Source: Vulcanococcus sp. Clear-D1 | GTDB taxonomy: Bacteria > Cyanobacteriota > Cyanobacteriia > PCC-6307 > Cyanobiaceae | Assembly: GCF_014654725.1 (NCBI RefSeq) | Contig: NZ_JACVZV010000039.1 | Span: 1-64,000 of the forward strand | DNA length: 64,000 nucleotides | Direction of reading: 5' to 3' | In this document: positions 26,892 through 37,383 of the stretch, in pieces | Layout of the letters: every line of letters begins with the position of its first letter | Numbering within the stretch: position 1 is the stretch's first letter | The notes under the pieces: model-generated | The model's input: the letters and a program-made list of their open reading frames with translations, nothing else | The model's database searches: none | Told to the model about the DNA's origin: nothing | Made by a program: the position numbers and the translations under genes

Positions 26892-27632
26892 GTGCTGTTG
26901 CGCCCTCTCCTGCCGGCTGCCGTTGCTCTGGCCGGATTGGTGATCGGGGTGGCAGCCCCGCTGCGGGCCGCCCCCAGCCTGCAAGCCCTGCAGGACGCGC
27001 TCAACAGCACCTCTCCTGAGGCCCTCTCCGCCGTGCTTGAGCCCGGCAACGGCCTCGATCCCGACGAGGTAGCGCGCCGCCGATTGCTGCTGCGTGAGCA
27101 GTTCCCTGATGCCAGCTGGAGCGTGCAACCCGGCGCCCCGCTCAAAGACGGCCGCTCCACCACCCAGATCAATGTGACGGGTAGCCGTGAGGAGGGGCCC
27201 TATCGCTTCCGCTTCGAAGCGCAGCAGCAGCTGGTGCTTGGCGATGGCGGCAGTCGCTTCAGCAGCCAGGAGGTGATGCGCGAGAGCTCGTTGCTGCGGA
27301 GCGGCGAGAACGATCTCAAGGTGAGCCTGCTGATCCCCGATGCGGTGCTCACCGGCCAGCGCTACGACGTGGACGTGGTGTTCGATGAACCCCTTGATGG
27401 CGCGGTGGTGGCGGGGTCGCTGAAGCCGGTCACGGCCGGTGAGCTATTACGCATGCGCACCCCCGACCTCCAGCTTGAAGCCCTCGGCGGTGGCGGCATT
27501 TTTAAGAGCGCTCAGGCGCCCTATCAGCCCGGCACCCAGACCTGGGCGGTGCTGCTGGTGCACCCCAAGGGCATCGTGGCCGCCAGCAAACAGGTGCGTG
27601 TGGTGGCGGATCGGGCCGCGCTCAGCTTCTGA
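26892..27632 (+). CDS. Conserved exported protein of unknown function
   Basis: The 246-residue protein has an N-terminal signal sequence (LLPAAVALAGLVIGVAAPLRA) and GTG 26892 as the likely start. Residues 25-80 are helical and the rest alternates in beta-strand-like pattern (TTQINVTGSREEGPYRFRFEAQQQLVLGD). The second half recalls an immunoglobulin-like domain (YDVDVVFDEPLDGAVVAGSLKPV). I believe similar proteins sit beside murG in other picocyanobacteria, but know no function. Its last 11 bases overlap the convergent dehydrogenase. Confidence 0.7.
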   Translation: MLLRPLLPAAVALAGLVIGVAAPLRAAPSLQALQDALNSTSPEALSAVLEPGNGLDPDEVARRRLLLREQFPDASWSVQPGAPLKDGRSTTQINVTGSREEGPYRFRFEAQQQLVLGDGGSRFSSQEVMRESSLLRSGENDLKVSLLIPDAVLTGQRYDVDVVFDEPLDGAVVAGSLKPVTAGELLRMRTPDLQLEALGGGGIFKSAQAPYQPGTQTWAVLLVHPKGIVAASKQVRVVADRAALSF

Positions 27633-28503
27633 ACCAGCGGGCCAGGGCTGACACGTCGAGATCGCCGTGGCCGCTGGTGAGCAGGGCGTCTTCCATGGCC
27701 GCCACCTGTTCGGTCACGGGTAACTCCAGCTGCTGGGCCGCGGCGGCCTCCAGGGCAATGCCCAGATCCTTGCGGTGCAGCGCCAACTTGAACCCCAGCG
27801 GGTAGTGGTCGTTGATCATCTGGGCGCTGCGGTGCTCCAGGGCCCAGGAGCCGGCGGCGCCGCCCTTGAGGGCCTCCACCACCTGGTGGCGATCGAGCCC
27901 GAGCCGCTCCGCCAGCTGCAGGGCTTCGGCTACGGCGGCGTAGCTGCCTGCGACCAGCACCTGGTTCACCGCCTTGGCCTCCTGGCCGGATCCCACCGGG
28001 CCAAAATGGGTGATGCGGCCGCCGATCACCTCCAGCAGGGGCCGGGCCCGCTCCAAATCATGGGAATCGCCGCCGACCAGCAGCGAAAGCGTGCCGGCTT
28101 TGGCGCCTTCGGTGCCGCCGGTCACCGGCGCGTCGATGTAGCGGATCTGCCGCTCGTCCAGGGTGATCGCCAAGCGGCGGCTGGTGGCGGGGCTGATGGT
28201 GGAGCAGTCGATCACCAGGGAGCCGGGGCGCAGACCAGCCACAGCAGCTTGTGTGCGGACTGCGGGATCGGGCCCGCCCAGCAGCACCGCTTCGGCGGCG
28301 GCGTCATCGCTCACGCAGAGCAACAGCGCATCGGCCTGGCGGGCGGCGGCGGCGGGGCTGGGGGCCACCTCGGCTCCGGCGGCCTCCAGAGCAGCGCAGC
28401 GGCTGGGGGTGCGGTTGTGCACGGTGAGGCCGTAGCCCGCCTTCAGCAGGTTGAGCGCCATCGGGGTGCCGATGGCGCCTAAGCCGATCCAGGCCAGGTT
28501 CAT
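27622..28503 (-). CDS. 3-hydroxyisobutyrate dehydrogenase-family NAD(P)-dependent oxidoreductase
   Basis: A 293-residue beta-hydroxyacid dehydrogenase. The N-terminal Rossmann fold carries GLGAIGTPMALNLLKAGY and the NRT turn that favours NADPH. The substrate motif DAPVTGGTEGAKAGTLSLLVGGD lies near residue 120, and the catalytic lysine is in GSGQEAKAVNQVLVAG. The family acts on hydroxyisobutyrate, tartronate semialdehyde or glyoxylate/succinic semialdehyde, and the exact substrate is not fixed by sequence. ATG 28503 is chosen because the Rossmann strand starts immediately; the ATG overlaps the upstream EF-hand stop by 4 bases. Confidence 0.85.
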   Translation of the reverse strand: MNLAWIGLGAIGTPMALNLLKAGYGLTVHNRTPSRCAALEAAGAEVAPSPAAAARQADALLLCVSDDAAAEAVLLGGPDPAVRTQAAVAGLRPGSLVIDCSTISPATSRRLAITLDERQIRYIDAPVTGGTEGAKAGTLSLLVGGDSHDLERARPLLEVIGGRITHFGPVGSGQEAKAVNQVLVAGSYAAVAEALQLAERLGLDRHQVVEALKGGAAGSWALEHRSAQMINDHYPLGFKLALHRKDLGIALEAAAAQQLELPVTEQVAAMEDALLTSGHGDLDVSALARWFRS

Positions 28504-28973
28504 GGGGATGGGGTTGGGGAGGAGGCGCGCCGCCGTTCGGCCAGGCCCTGCAGTTCTGCCGGATCCACGCGGCCATCGCCGTTGCGATCCGCTTGGCCGA
28601 AATGGCGCTTCAGCCATGTGAACGCCTCCGCTTCGCGCCGATCGATCACGCCATCGGCGTTGCGGTCGGCCTGTTGAAAGAAGCGCACAGCCCGTTCACC
28701 GCGTGAGGCGCTGCTGGGCGACAGGTCTTCAGGGCCCAGATAGCCACGCTGACGGCGGTCGAGGCGCTCGAAGTGGCGCTCGAGATAGGGCTGGCCCTGC
28801 ACTTCCTGGCGCTGCAGGCGCTGGTCGTTGTTGCGGTCAAGTCGTTCAAACAGCAGCCGCATGCGCTGCTGGTAGCTCTGCTGTTCGGCGGGGGTCTGCG
28901 CCTGGGCGCCAGCGCCCGCGGCCAGGCAGATCGCCAGGCTCAGGGCCCCCCATCCATGCAGCGTTCGGCGCAT
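28500..28973 (-). CDS. Exported EF-hand protein
   Basis: The 157-residue protein has a signal peptide (residues 1-25, ending GAGAQAQ) and four EF-hand loops. Loops at 103-114 (DRNADGVIDRRE) and 129-140 (DRNGDGRVDPAE) are full calcium-binding matches. The loop at 46-57 (DRNNDQRLQRQE) is near-complete, and the one at 72-83 (DRRQRGYLGPED) is degenerate. It probably binds Ca2+ in the periplasm. It is coupled to the dehydrogenase downstream by a 4-base overlap, though no functional link is evident. Confidence 0.85.
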   Translation of the reverse strand: MRRTLHGWGALSLAICLAAGAGAQAQTPAEQQSYQQRMRLLFERLDRNNDQRLQRQEVQGQPYLERHFERLDRRQRGYLGPEDLSPSSASRGERAVRFFQQADRNADGVIDRREAEAFTWLKRHFGQADRNGDGRVDPAELQGLAERRRASSPTPSP

Positions 28974-29101
28974 GGTTCAAGGCTATGGAGTGATGGCTCG
29001 ATCCAGCGCGCGTGGGCCCCATGAAGCTGTGACCAGATCTGTCTGCGGCGGCCTTGGCGCCCGGATCTCCATACAGTCGGCTCAGGCCCTGGAAACCCTC
29101 G

Positions 29102-29842
29102 ATGGCAGTGGCGTCGCGTTCGGCTTCAGCGCGGATCTGGGTGGTGGATGACGACCCCGAGCAGCGCCGGCTGCTCGGCACCTACCTCACCGATCAGGGT
29201 TATGACGTGCGTTGCCTGAGCAGCGGCGAGCAGCTGATGGCTCGTCTGGTGGGCCAGCGGCCCGATCTGGTGGTGCTCGATGTGATGCTCCCCGGCGACG
29301 ACGGCCTCACCCTGCTGCGCCGCTTGCGCGATGGCGGTGACGATCTGCCCGTGGTGATGCTCACCGCCCGCGGCGACGGGGTGGATCGGATCATCGGCCT
29401 CGAACAGGGCGCCGACGACTACCTCGGCAAACCTTTTCTGCCGCGCGAACTCACCGCCCGCATCGAAGCAGTGCTGCGCCGCCGCGTGGCCCTGCCCGCA
29501 GGCACGCCCCTGGCGGAGGGGCAGCTGGTGGAGTTCGGCGAGAACCGCCTCGATCTGGCGGCGCGCAGCCTCGAGCGCGGCGGTGTGCCGGTGGTGATCA
29601 CAAGCGGTGAATTCAGCTTGCTCTCAGCCTTTGTGCAGCACCCCCATCGGCCGCTGTCGCGGGAGCGGTTGATCGAGCTGGCCCGCGGCCCCGGTTCCGA
29701 CACCGACAGCCGCAGCATGGATGTGCAGGTGTCCCGGGTGCGCAAATTGGTGGAGCCCGATCCCACCCGACCCCGCTACCTGCAAACGGTGTGGGGCTAT
29801 GGCTACGTGTTTGTGCCCGATGGCCAGCCCCGCAGCCGCTAA
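29102..29842 (+). CDS. OmpR-family response regulator
   Basis: The 246-residue regulator has a receiver domain at 11-125: acidic pocket DDD 16-18, phospho-acceptor Asp60 in VVLDVMLPG, Thr88 and Lys110 in LGKPF. A winged-helix output domain at about 145-240 has the typical SGEFSLLSAFVQHPHRPLSRERLIEL and the DVQVSRVRKLVEPDP...VWGYGYVF ending. ATG 29102 is preferred over the upstream ATG at 29054, because the receiver begins right after it. The histidine kinase gene overlaps its end by 23 bases, so they form a pair. The regulated genes are unknown. Confidence 0.93.
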   Translation: MAVASRSASARIWVVDDDPEQRRLLGTYLTDQGYDVRCLSSGEQLMARLVGQRPDLVVLDVMLPGDDGLTLLRRLRDGGDDLPVVMLTARGDGVDRIIGLEQGADDYLGKPFLPRELTARIEAVLRRRVALPAGTPLAEGQLVEFGENRLDLAARSLERGGVPVVITSGEFSLLSAFVQHPHRPLSRERLIELARGPGSDTDSRSMDVQVSRVRKLVEPDPTRPRYLQTVWGYGYVFVPDGQPRSR

Positions 29843-31079
29843 ATACGCGCTGGTGGGGGCCGGGGTGTCGGCCCTCAGCCTGGCGCTACTGCAGGCGCTG
29901 TTGGCCCAGCGGTTGGAGCGGGCCCAGATCATCCAGCTCGGCCCTGAGGTGGCGTTCAACTTGCGCTTGGGGGAGCTGGCCCTCGATCGCCTGCCCCCGG
30001 CAGCGCTCTCGCGCTTGAGCGGTTTGCCGTTGCGGGTGGGGGCGAATCCGCCCCTGAGCCGCGATGGCCGCTTGCAGCGCCAGGCTCGCCAGCTGCAGCA
30101 GGAGCTGTGCCGGCAGATCACCCCTTGCCCGCCGGTGTTGCCGGCTGCGGGTGAACGCCCTGGGGTGTGGGTGGAGTTGCTCTCTCCGCTCGAGCCGGTG
30201 TGGCTGTTCACACCCCTGGATGCTTCGCGTCGCGGTGCCCCCGATCCGCTGCTGTTGGGCCTGGCCTTGCTGGCGGGCAGCATTTCCAGCTCGCTGCTTT
30301 ACCTCTGGTGGGAGGTGCAGCGGCCGCTGCAACAGCTCGAACAGGCCCTGGCGCAGGTGGGCAACAGCGAGTCGCCGGCTGCACCTCTTCCGGCATCAGG
30401 CAGCGGTGCGGTGCGGCGGCTCACGGCCCGCTTCAAGGCGATGGTGCAGCGCCTGGCGGCGAATGAGCGGGAGCGCTCCACCATGCTGGCCGGCATTGCC
30501 CATGACCTGAAAAGCCCGCTCACCCGGCTGCGGTTGCGGCTGGCTGGCCATGCCGAGCAGCAGCGGGCCGAGGCCGATCTCGATGCGCTGGAGCGGATCA
30601 CAGCGCAGTTTTTGTTGTTTGCCGGTGGCGGTGATGCGGAGCCTGCCGTGGAGTTACCGCTGGATGCGTGGCTGGCAGAGCTCAGTGCCCCGATTGAGCC
30701 GGATCAGCTCAGCCTCGATCTCGAGCCCCTGCAGGCCAACGTGCAGCCCACAGCCCTGGGCCGCGCCGTTGGCAACCTGATCGACAACGCTTTGAGCCAT
30801 GGCCGGCCGCCGCTGCGACTCGTGCTGAGGCGCGATGGCCAGGACGGATTCCGTATCGAGGTGTGGGACCACGGCGAGGGCATTAGCGCTGAAGCTTGGC
30901 CTCAAGCCTTGAGACCGTTTCAACGGCTGGACCACGCGCGGGGCGGGACGGGACACTGTGGCTTGGGCCTGGCGATCGCTTCCCGTGTTGCGGCGTTCCA
31001 CGGTGGTGGATTGGAGCGTTTAGATGACGAGAAGGGTTTCGCTGTGGTGTTCAAGGGGCTGACGAGGTCCTGCGATTAA
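29820..31079 (+). CDS. EnvZ-like sensor histidine kinase
   Basis: This 419-residue inner-membrane kinase has membrane helices at about residues 9-29 and 144-164, bracketing a periplasmic sensor of about 110 residues. A HAMP-like linker follows (RPLQQLEQALAQVG). The H-box is MLAGIAHDLKSPLTRLRLRL with phospho-accepting His228. The ATPase domain has NLIDNALSHG, WDHGEGI and GLGLAIASRVAAFHGG. It is translated from inside the end of the response regulator, typical of a two-component operon. The sensor domain is not recognisable, so the signal is unknown. Confidence 0.92.
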   Translation: MASPAAAKYALVGAGVSALSLALLQALLAQRLERAQIIQLGPEVAFNLRLGELALDRLPPAALSRLSGLPLRVGANPPLSRDGRLQRQARQLQQELCRQITPCPPVLPAAGERPGVWVELLSPLEPVWLFTPLDASRRGAPDPLLLGLALLAGSISSSLLYLWWEVQRPLQQLEQALAQVGNSESPAAPLPASGSGAVRRLTARFKAMVQRLAANERERSTMLAGIAHDLKSPLTRLRLRLAGHAEQQRAEADLDALERITAQFLLFAGGGDAEPAVELPLDAWLAELSAPIEPDQLSLDLEPLQANVQPTALGRAVGNLIDNALSHGRPPLRLVLRRDGQDGFRIEVWDHGEGISAEAWPQALRPFQRLDHARGGTGHCGLGLAIASRVAAFHGGGLERLDDEKGFAVVFKGLTRSCD

Positions 31080-31199
31080 GAGTGGCTTGTGACGGGTCAG
31101 TCAACTCTTGTCGCATCTTGAAGCAAGCCAGTCATTGTTTTTGTGCCTGCCTGGCTCAGAATCCATGTGTCCCCAAGGCCGTTACTCAACGGTTTGACA

Positions 31200-31646
31200 A
31201 TGTTGATCCAGCTTTCACATCCGAAGATTGCCTTCTCACGGCTGCTGTCGCTTGGCTTGCTGACCGGTTTCGCGGTGGCTGGAAATCTTCCTGCCATGGC
31301 TCAGACGTCTCAGTCAGGTTCGCCTAATCAAAGAGATCAGGAGGCTAGGGCTCTCGCTCGACTGAGTTCTCCTCAGTTGCGTTCCTATTTTTCTGGCTTG
31401 CGTGAGCTTGAGCAGCGCGGCAGTTCCCAACGCCTCGCCAGATTGAAATCGTTGGAGGGTTGCTTGGAACGTACCCGTCAGCGTGAGGGTGCGGATGAAT
31501 GCCTTAAAGATGCAAGAAAAGCTCGTCGCCAAGAGCGAGAGCAGTTTGTTCGAGAGTTAAATGCTTTGAGGTCGCGTTATAAATTGCCGCTGCGTCAGGC
31601 TGGCCCTGCTTCAAAAGGCATGGCCGACGACAGTGCCGATCTCTGA
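31200..31646 (+). CDS. Small exported basic protein of unknown function
   Basis: The 148-residue product has a signal peptide (SRLLSLGLLTGFAVAGNLPAMA) and a mature part rich in Arg, Glu, Leu and Gln, with a strongly helical, coiled-coil-like pattern (LRELEQRGSSQRLARLKSLEGCLERTRQREGADECLKDARKARRQEREQF is the whole helix region). Two Cys residues, 14 apart, could bridge. ATG 31200 is chosen because the signal peptide follows; an upstream in-frame ATG at 31143 would bury it. The stretch 31080-31199 before it probably contains its promoter. Function is unknown. Confidence 0.65.
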   Translation: MLIQLSHPKIAFSRLLSLGLLTGFAVAGNLPAMAQTSQSGSPNQRDQEARALARLSSPQLRSYFSGLRELEQRGSSQRLARLKSLEGCLERTRQREGADECLKDARKARRQEREQFVRELNALRSRYKLPLRQAGPASKGMADDSADL

Positions 31647-31723
31647 GGCTTGATTGTGGGGCAGTGGCATGCTGCCCTGCACCAGCGGCCATCTTTATCC
31701 CCTCTGGATAGCGGTCGCTGAAC

Positions 31724-31750
31724 CAAAAAAAGGCCCCCATGCGGGGGCCT
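31724..31750 (-). terminator. Intrinsic terminator of pgk
   Basis: On the minus strand AGGCCCCC and GGGGGCCT pair around GCAT, followed by seven T. It lies about 30 bases past the pgk stop codon and is a classical terminator. Confidence 0.9.
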
Positions 31751-31780
31751 CACCAGAGATGACTTGAGTGCTCGTGGCGA

Positions 31781-32986
31781 TCAGGCTTCGTCGAGGGCGG
31801 CCACGCCGGGCAGTACCTTGCCTTCCAGCAGTTCGAGGCTGGCGCCGCCACCGGTGGAGATGTGCGACATCTTGTCGGCAAGGCCAGCCTTCTCCACAGC
31901 CGCCACGGAGTCGCCGCCGCCGATGATGGTGCAGCAGCCCTTGCCGCTCAGGTCGGCCAGGGTGGTGGCGATGGCGTTGGTGCCGGCGGCGAAGGCGTCG
32001 AACTCGAACACGCCCATGGGGCCGTTCCAGATCACGGTCTTGCAGTCGGCCAGGGCGTCCTGAAACACCTTCACAGAATCAGGACCGATATCCAGGCCCA
32101 TCCAGCCGTCGGGGATGGCCTCCACCTTGGCGATCTGGCTGTTGGCGTCGGGGGCGAAGTTGTCGGCCAGCACCACGTCGGTGGGCAGCAGGAACTGAAC
32201 ACCCTTGGCCGCAGCCTTGGCCTCGAGCTCCTTGGCTAGCTCCAGCTTGTCCTCTTCCACCAGGCTCTTGCCGACGGCCAGGCCGCGGGCCTTGTAGAAG
32301 GTGAAGATCATGCCGCCGCCGACAAGGATCTTGTCGCACTTGTCGAGTAGGGCCTCGAGCACGCCGATCTTCGAGCTCACCTTGGAGCCGCCCACGATCG
32401 CGGCCAGGGGACGCTTGGGCTCATCGATGGCGCCCTGCAGGTACTGCAGTTCCTTCTCCATCAGGTAGCCGGCCACGCTGGGGCTCAGGTACTGGGTCAC
32501 CCCTTCGGTGGAGGCGTGGGCGCGGTGGGCGGCGCCGAAGGCGTCGTTCACGTACACATCAGCCAGGGCTGCCAGCTGCTTGGCGAAGTCGCCCTCGTTC
32601 TTCTCTTCTTCAGCGAAGAAGCGCACGTTCTCGAGCAGCACCACATCGCCCTCGGCCATGGCCGCCACCTTGGATTCGGCATCGGGGCCGATGCAGCTGT
32701 CGGTCTTCACCACGCTCTTGCCCAGCAGCTCGCTCAGGCGGGCAGCCACGGGGGTGAGGCGCATGCCCTCGTTCACCTGACCCTTGGGACGGCCGAAGTG
32801 GGCCGAGAGGATCACCTTGGCGCCCTTGCCGGTGAGGTCGTTGATGGTGGGCAGGGCAGCGCGGATGCGGGTGTCATCGGTGATGGCGCCGGCGTCGTTC
32901 AGGGGAACGTTGAAGTCGACCCGAACCAGCACGCGCTTACCGCGCAGTTCATCAGCGGAGAGGCTGGCCAGGGAGCGCTTCGCCAT
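31781..32986 (-). CDS. pgk: Phosphoglycerate kinase
   Basis: PGK interconverts 3-phosphoglycerate and 1,3-bisphosphoglycerate; in cyanobacteria it serves both the Calvin cycle and glycolysis. The 401-residue protein has [10 protein letters not shown], the triose-site [25 protein letters not shown], the hinge and nucleotide segments [11 protein letters not shown] and [17 protein letters not shown], and [13 protein letters not shown]. Length and start (ATG 32986) are normal. It is transcribed alone, and a strong terminator follows. Confidence 0.98.
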   Translation of the reverse strand: MAKRSLASLSADELRGKRVLVRVDFNVPLNDAGAITDDTRIRAALPTINDLTGKGAKVILSAHFGRPKGQVNEGMRLTPVAARLSELLGKSVVKTDSCIGPDAESKVAAMAEGDVVLLENVRFFAEEEKNEGDFAKQLAALADVYVNDAFGAAHRAHASTEGVTQYLSPSVAGYLMEKELQYLQGAIDEPKRPLAAIVGGSKVSSKIGVLEALLDKCDKILVGGGMIFTFYKARGLAVGKSLVEEDKLELAKELEAKAAAKGVQFLLPTDVVLADNFAPDANSQIAKVEAIPDGWMGLDIGPDSVKVFQDALADCKTVIWNGPMGVFEFDAFAAGTNAIATTLADLSGKGCCTIIGGGDSVAAVEKAGLADKMSHISTGGGASLELLEGKVLPGVAALDEA

Positions 32987-33110
32987 GGGTGGGGGCTAAG
33001 GGAAAGGTCGGGCGAATTTAGCGGGCCGGTCAAGAGGGGAACCTCACTGGTGGGTTCTCCAGTGATCAGCGTTTCTGGCGCTAAACAGAGAAAGCACCGG
33101 CCAGTCGGCC

Positions 33111-33488
33111 ATGTTCGAGACCGTTCTCTTCCCGATCGATCGCAGCCGTCAGGCGGCTGAAACCGCCGCCACGGCCCTCAAGCTCGCCCAGCAGCACCAG
33201 AGCAAGTTGGTGGTGCTCTCGGTGGTGGAGCCCGACCAGGACGACCCCGCGGCCGTCGCTGAGTTGCTGGAGCAGGCGCGCAGCCGCTTTCAGGAGCAGG
33301 GGGTGAGCTGTGACGTGATCGAGCGGGAGGGCAAGCCTTCTTTCGTGATCTGCGATGTGGCCGATGAGATCGATGCCGATGTGATCGTGATGGGCACGCG
33401 AGGCCTCACGCTGGAGGCTGATGAAGCGCCCAGCACCGCCTCGCGCGTGATCCAGCTGGCGCCCTGCCCTGTGTTGGTGGTTCCGTGA
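33111..33488 (+). CDS. Universal stress protein (UspA family)
   Basis: A 125-residue single-domain Usp. It has MFETVLFPIDRS at the N-terminus (the ATP-binding Asp), the hydrophobic strand KLVVLSVVEP and the nucleotide loop ADVIVMGTRGLTLEADEAPSTASRVIQLAPCPVLVV. The usual G-x2-G-x9-GS loop appears as GTRGL...STAS with no GS, so ATP binding may be altered. It overlaps the downstream GTPase start by 4 bases. It is divergent from pgk across about 125 bases. Confidence 0.85.
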   Translation: MFETVLFPIDRSRQAAETAATALKLAQQHQSKLVVLSVVEPDQDDPAAVAELLEQARSRFQEQGVSCDVIEREGKPSFVICDVADEIDADVIVMGTRGLTLEADEAPSTASRVIQLAPCPVLVVP

Positions 33489-34450
33489 GTGAGTTGCTGA
33501 GTTCCGCCGCACCGGCCATTCAGTGGTACCCGGGGCATATCGCCAAGGCGGAGCGCTCACTCACCGACAACCTGGCCAAGGTGGATCTGGTGATTGAGGT
33601 GCGCGATGCCCGCATCCCTACCGCCACCGGCCACCCGCGCCTGCAGCGCTGGATCTCCGGCAAGCAGCACCTGCTGGTGCTGAACCGGCGCGACATGATT
33701 CCGAAAGCGGCCCAAGACGCCTGGGATGCCTGGTTTCGCAGCCAGGGCCAGACGCCTTGGTGGAGCGATGCCAAGGCCGGCACCGGCGTGAAGCAGCTGC
33801 AGCAGGCGGCGATCCGCGCCGGCGACGCCCTCAACGAACGCCGCCGCTCCCGGGGCATGCGGCCCCGTCCGGTGCGGGCCCTGATGCTCGGCTTCCCGAA
33901 TGTGGGCAAGTCAGCCCTGATCAACCGCCTCGTGCGCCAGAAGGTGGTGGACAGCGCCCGCCGCGCCGGTGTGACCCGCAGCCTGCGCTGGGTGCGCTTG
34001 GGGCAAGACCTAGATCTGCTGGATGCCCCGGGCGTGCTGCCGCCCCGCCTCGACGACCAGCTGGCTGCCCTGCGGCTCGCCCTTTGCGACGACATCGGCC
34101 AGGCCGCCTACGACGGTGAAGCGGTGGCGATGGCCTTCGTGCAGATGCTCTCGGGCTTGGAGGGCACGGTGGCCTCAGGCGTGAAGCCCGGGCTGCTCGA
34201 GAGCCGTTACGGGGTTCCTGTGCAGCCGCTGGAGAGCGCAACTTCGTTGGCTGATCGCCCTGTACATGCTGTACGGAATCAGGATGGTGCCCCTGTTGAG
34301 CCTGTTCACCCCCTGCGCCCCAACGCCCATGGCTGGCTGGAGGCCGCGGCAGCCCGGCACACCAGCGGCGACACCGCCCGCATGGCGCAGCGCTTCCTCG
34401 ACGATTTCCGCCGGGGCATGCTGGGCCCCCTGGCTCTGGAACTGCCGTGA
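33485..34450 (+). CDS. rbgA: Circularly permuted ribosome-biogenesis GTPase (YlqF/RbgA type)
   Basis: The 321-residue GTPase helps late assembly of the 50S subunit. The permuted order of GTPase motifs is plain: G4-like LNRRDM (about residues 62-67), G1 GFPNVGKSALINR (about 138-150), a threonine-bearing G2-like VTRS, then G3 DAPGVLPP. The C-terminal helical domain carries RFLDDFRRGMLG. The N-terminal WYPGHIAKAERSLTDNLAKVDLVIEVRDARIP is diagnostic. The start is GTG 33485, overlapping the Usp stop. It is followed by rluD with a 4-base overlap, so the genes form a ribosome-maturation operon. Confidence 0.94.
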   Translation: MSELLSSAAPAIQWYPGHIAKAERSLTDNLAKVDLVIEVRDARIPTATGHPRLQRWISGKQHLLVLNRRDMIPKAAQDAWDAWFRSQGQTPWWSDAKAGTGVKQLQQAAIRAGDALNERRRSRGMRPRPVRALMLGFPNVGKSALINRLVRQKVVDSARRAGVTRSLRWVRLGQDLDLLDAPGVLPPRLDDQLAALRLALCDDIGQAAYDGEAVAMAFVQMLSGLEGTVASGVKPGLLESRYGVPVQPLESATSLADRPVHAVRNQDGAPVEPVHPLRPNAHGWLEAAAARHTSGDTARMAQRFLDDFRRGMLGPLALELP

Positions 34451-35636
34451 GCGGATTCGGTGAAGGCGAAGGGGAGCTGCTCACCCTCACCTATCCCAAG
34501 CCCCTGCCGATGCGGCTGGATCGCTGGCTGGTGGCCCAGCGCCCCGAGCAAAGCCGTGCCCGCATTCAGAAGTTCATCGAATCGGGCTATGTGCGGGTGA
34601 ACGGCGTCACCGGTCGCGCCAAGACCCCCTTGCGCCAGAGCGACACGGTGGAGCTGTGGATGCCGCCGCCTGAGCCGCTCCCCTACCTGATGCCCCAGGA
34701 GATTCCCCTGGATGTGCTGTTTGAAGACGAGCACTTGATCGTGCTCAACAAGCCTGCCGGCCTCACGGTGCACCCGGCCCCCGGCAATAAAGACGGCACC
34801 CTGGTGAATGGCCTGCTGCACCACTGCCCCGATCTCCCGGGCATCAGTGGCAAGCTGCGCCCCGGCATCGTGCACCGCCTCGATAAAGACACCACCGGCT
34901 GCATCGTGGTGGCCAAGAGCCAGGAAGCGTTGGTGAAGCTGCAGGTGCAGATCCAGAAGCGCATCGCTTCACGCGAATACCTGGCGGTGGTGCATGGCGT
35001 GCCCGCGGCTGAACACGGCACGATCGTGGGGGCGATCGGCCGTCATCCCGCCGACCGCAAGAAATACGCCGTGGTGCATGACGACAGCGGCCGCCACGCC
35101 TGCACCCACTGGACCCTGGTGGAGCGCCTCGGCGACTACTCGCTGATGCGCTTCAAGCTCGACACCGGCCGCACCCATCAGATCCGCGTGCATTGCGCCC
35201 ACATCGGCCACCCGATCGTGGGAGACCCGGTCTATTCCCGTTGCCGCAAGCTGCCGATGGCCCTGCCGGGTCAGGCTCTGCATGCCTTTCAGTTGGGCCT
35301 GGATCACCCCATCAGCCGCGAGCGGATGCTCTTTGAAGCGCCCCTTCCTGAGGTGTTTGACAAGTTGCTCGCCGTCCTGCGGCGCCGCACGCAGACTGGG
35401 ATGTCGTTTCCCCCTGAGGCCTTGTCCATGGCCGAGCACAGCCTGCTGGCCTTCATCACGGCGGTGCGCCAGGACCCCGCCCTGCAGCAGCAGCTCTCTG
35501 CCACATCTGCAGCTGATGCTGATGAGGTGGCGGCGATCGCTCGCCAGGCTGGTTTCGAGGTGCGCCCCGCCGACCTGGTGAACCACCGCGATGGCCTCCT
35601 CGTGGACTACGAGGACGAGGACTACTTCATGAAGCC

Positions 35637-35661
<25 letters not shown>
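34447..35661 (+). CDS. rluD: 23S rRNA pseudouridine synthase RluD fused to a Nif11-like domain
   Basis: RluD makes pseudouridines in helix 69 of 23S rRNA. The 404-residue product has an S4 domain at 20-75, then the synthase domain with catalytic Asp146 in HRLDKDTTG, and SREYLAVVHG, GRTHQIRVH and HPIVGDPVY. The synthase ends near residue 317. About 85 further residues in the same frame contain, from Met328, the Nif11 pattern: LLAFITAVRQDPALQQQL, then DEVAAIARQAGFEV. Nif11 domains are normally leader-like segments of peptide precursors or small stand-alone proteins. An internal ATG at 35401 could start it separately. The tail ends EDEDYFMKPQWWELAG. The start overlaps the rbgA stop by 4 bases. 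Confidence 0.9.
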
Positions 35662-37268
<1,607 letters not shown>

Positions 37269-37383
37269 GGCGGGCGCGGCGGTGCTGGTGGACGTCAGGT
37301 TGGCAGCCGCTTCGCTGGCAGTCCCGCACATGGGGCCGGTTTGTTTCAGCTGCTGCATACGATGGACTGAACGGCAGGGCGTC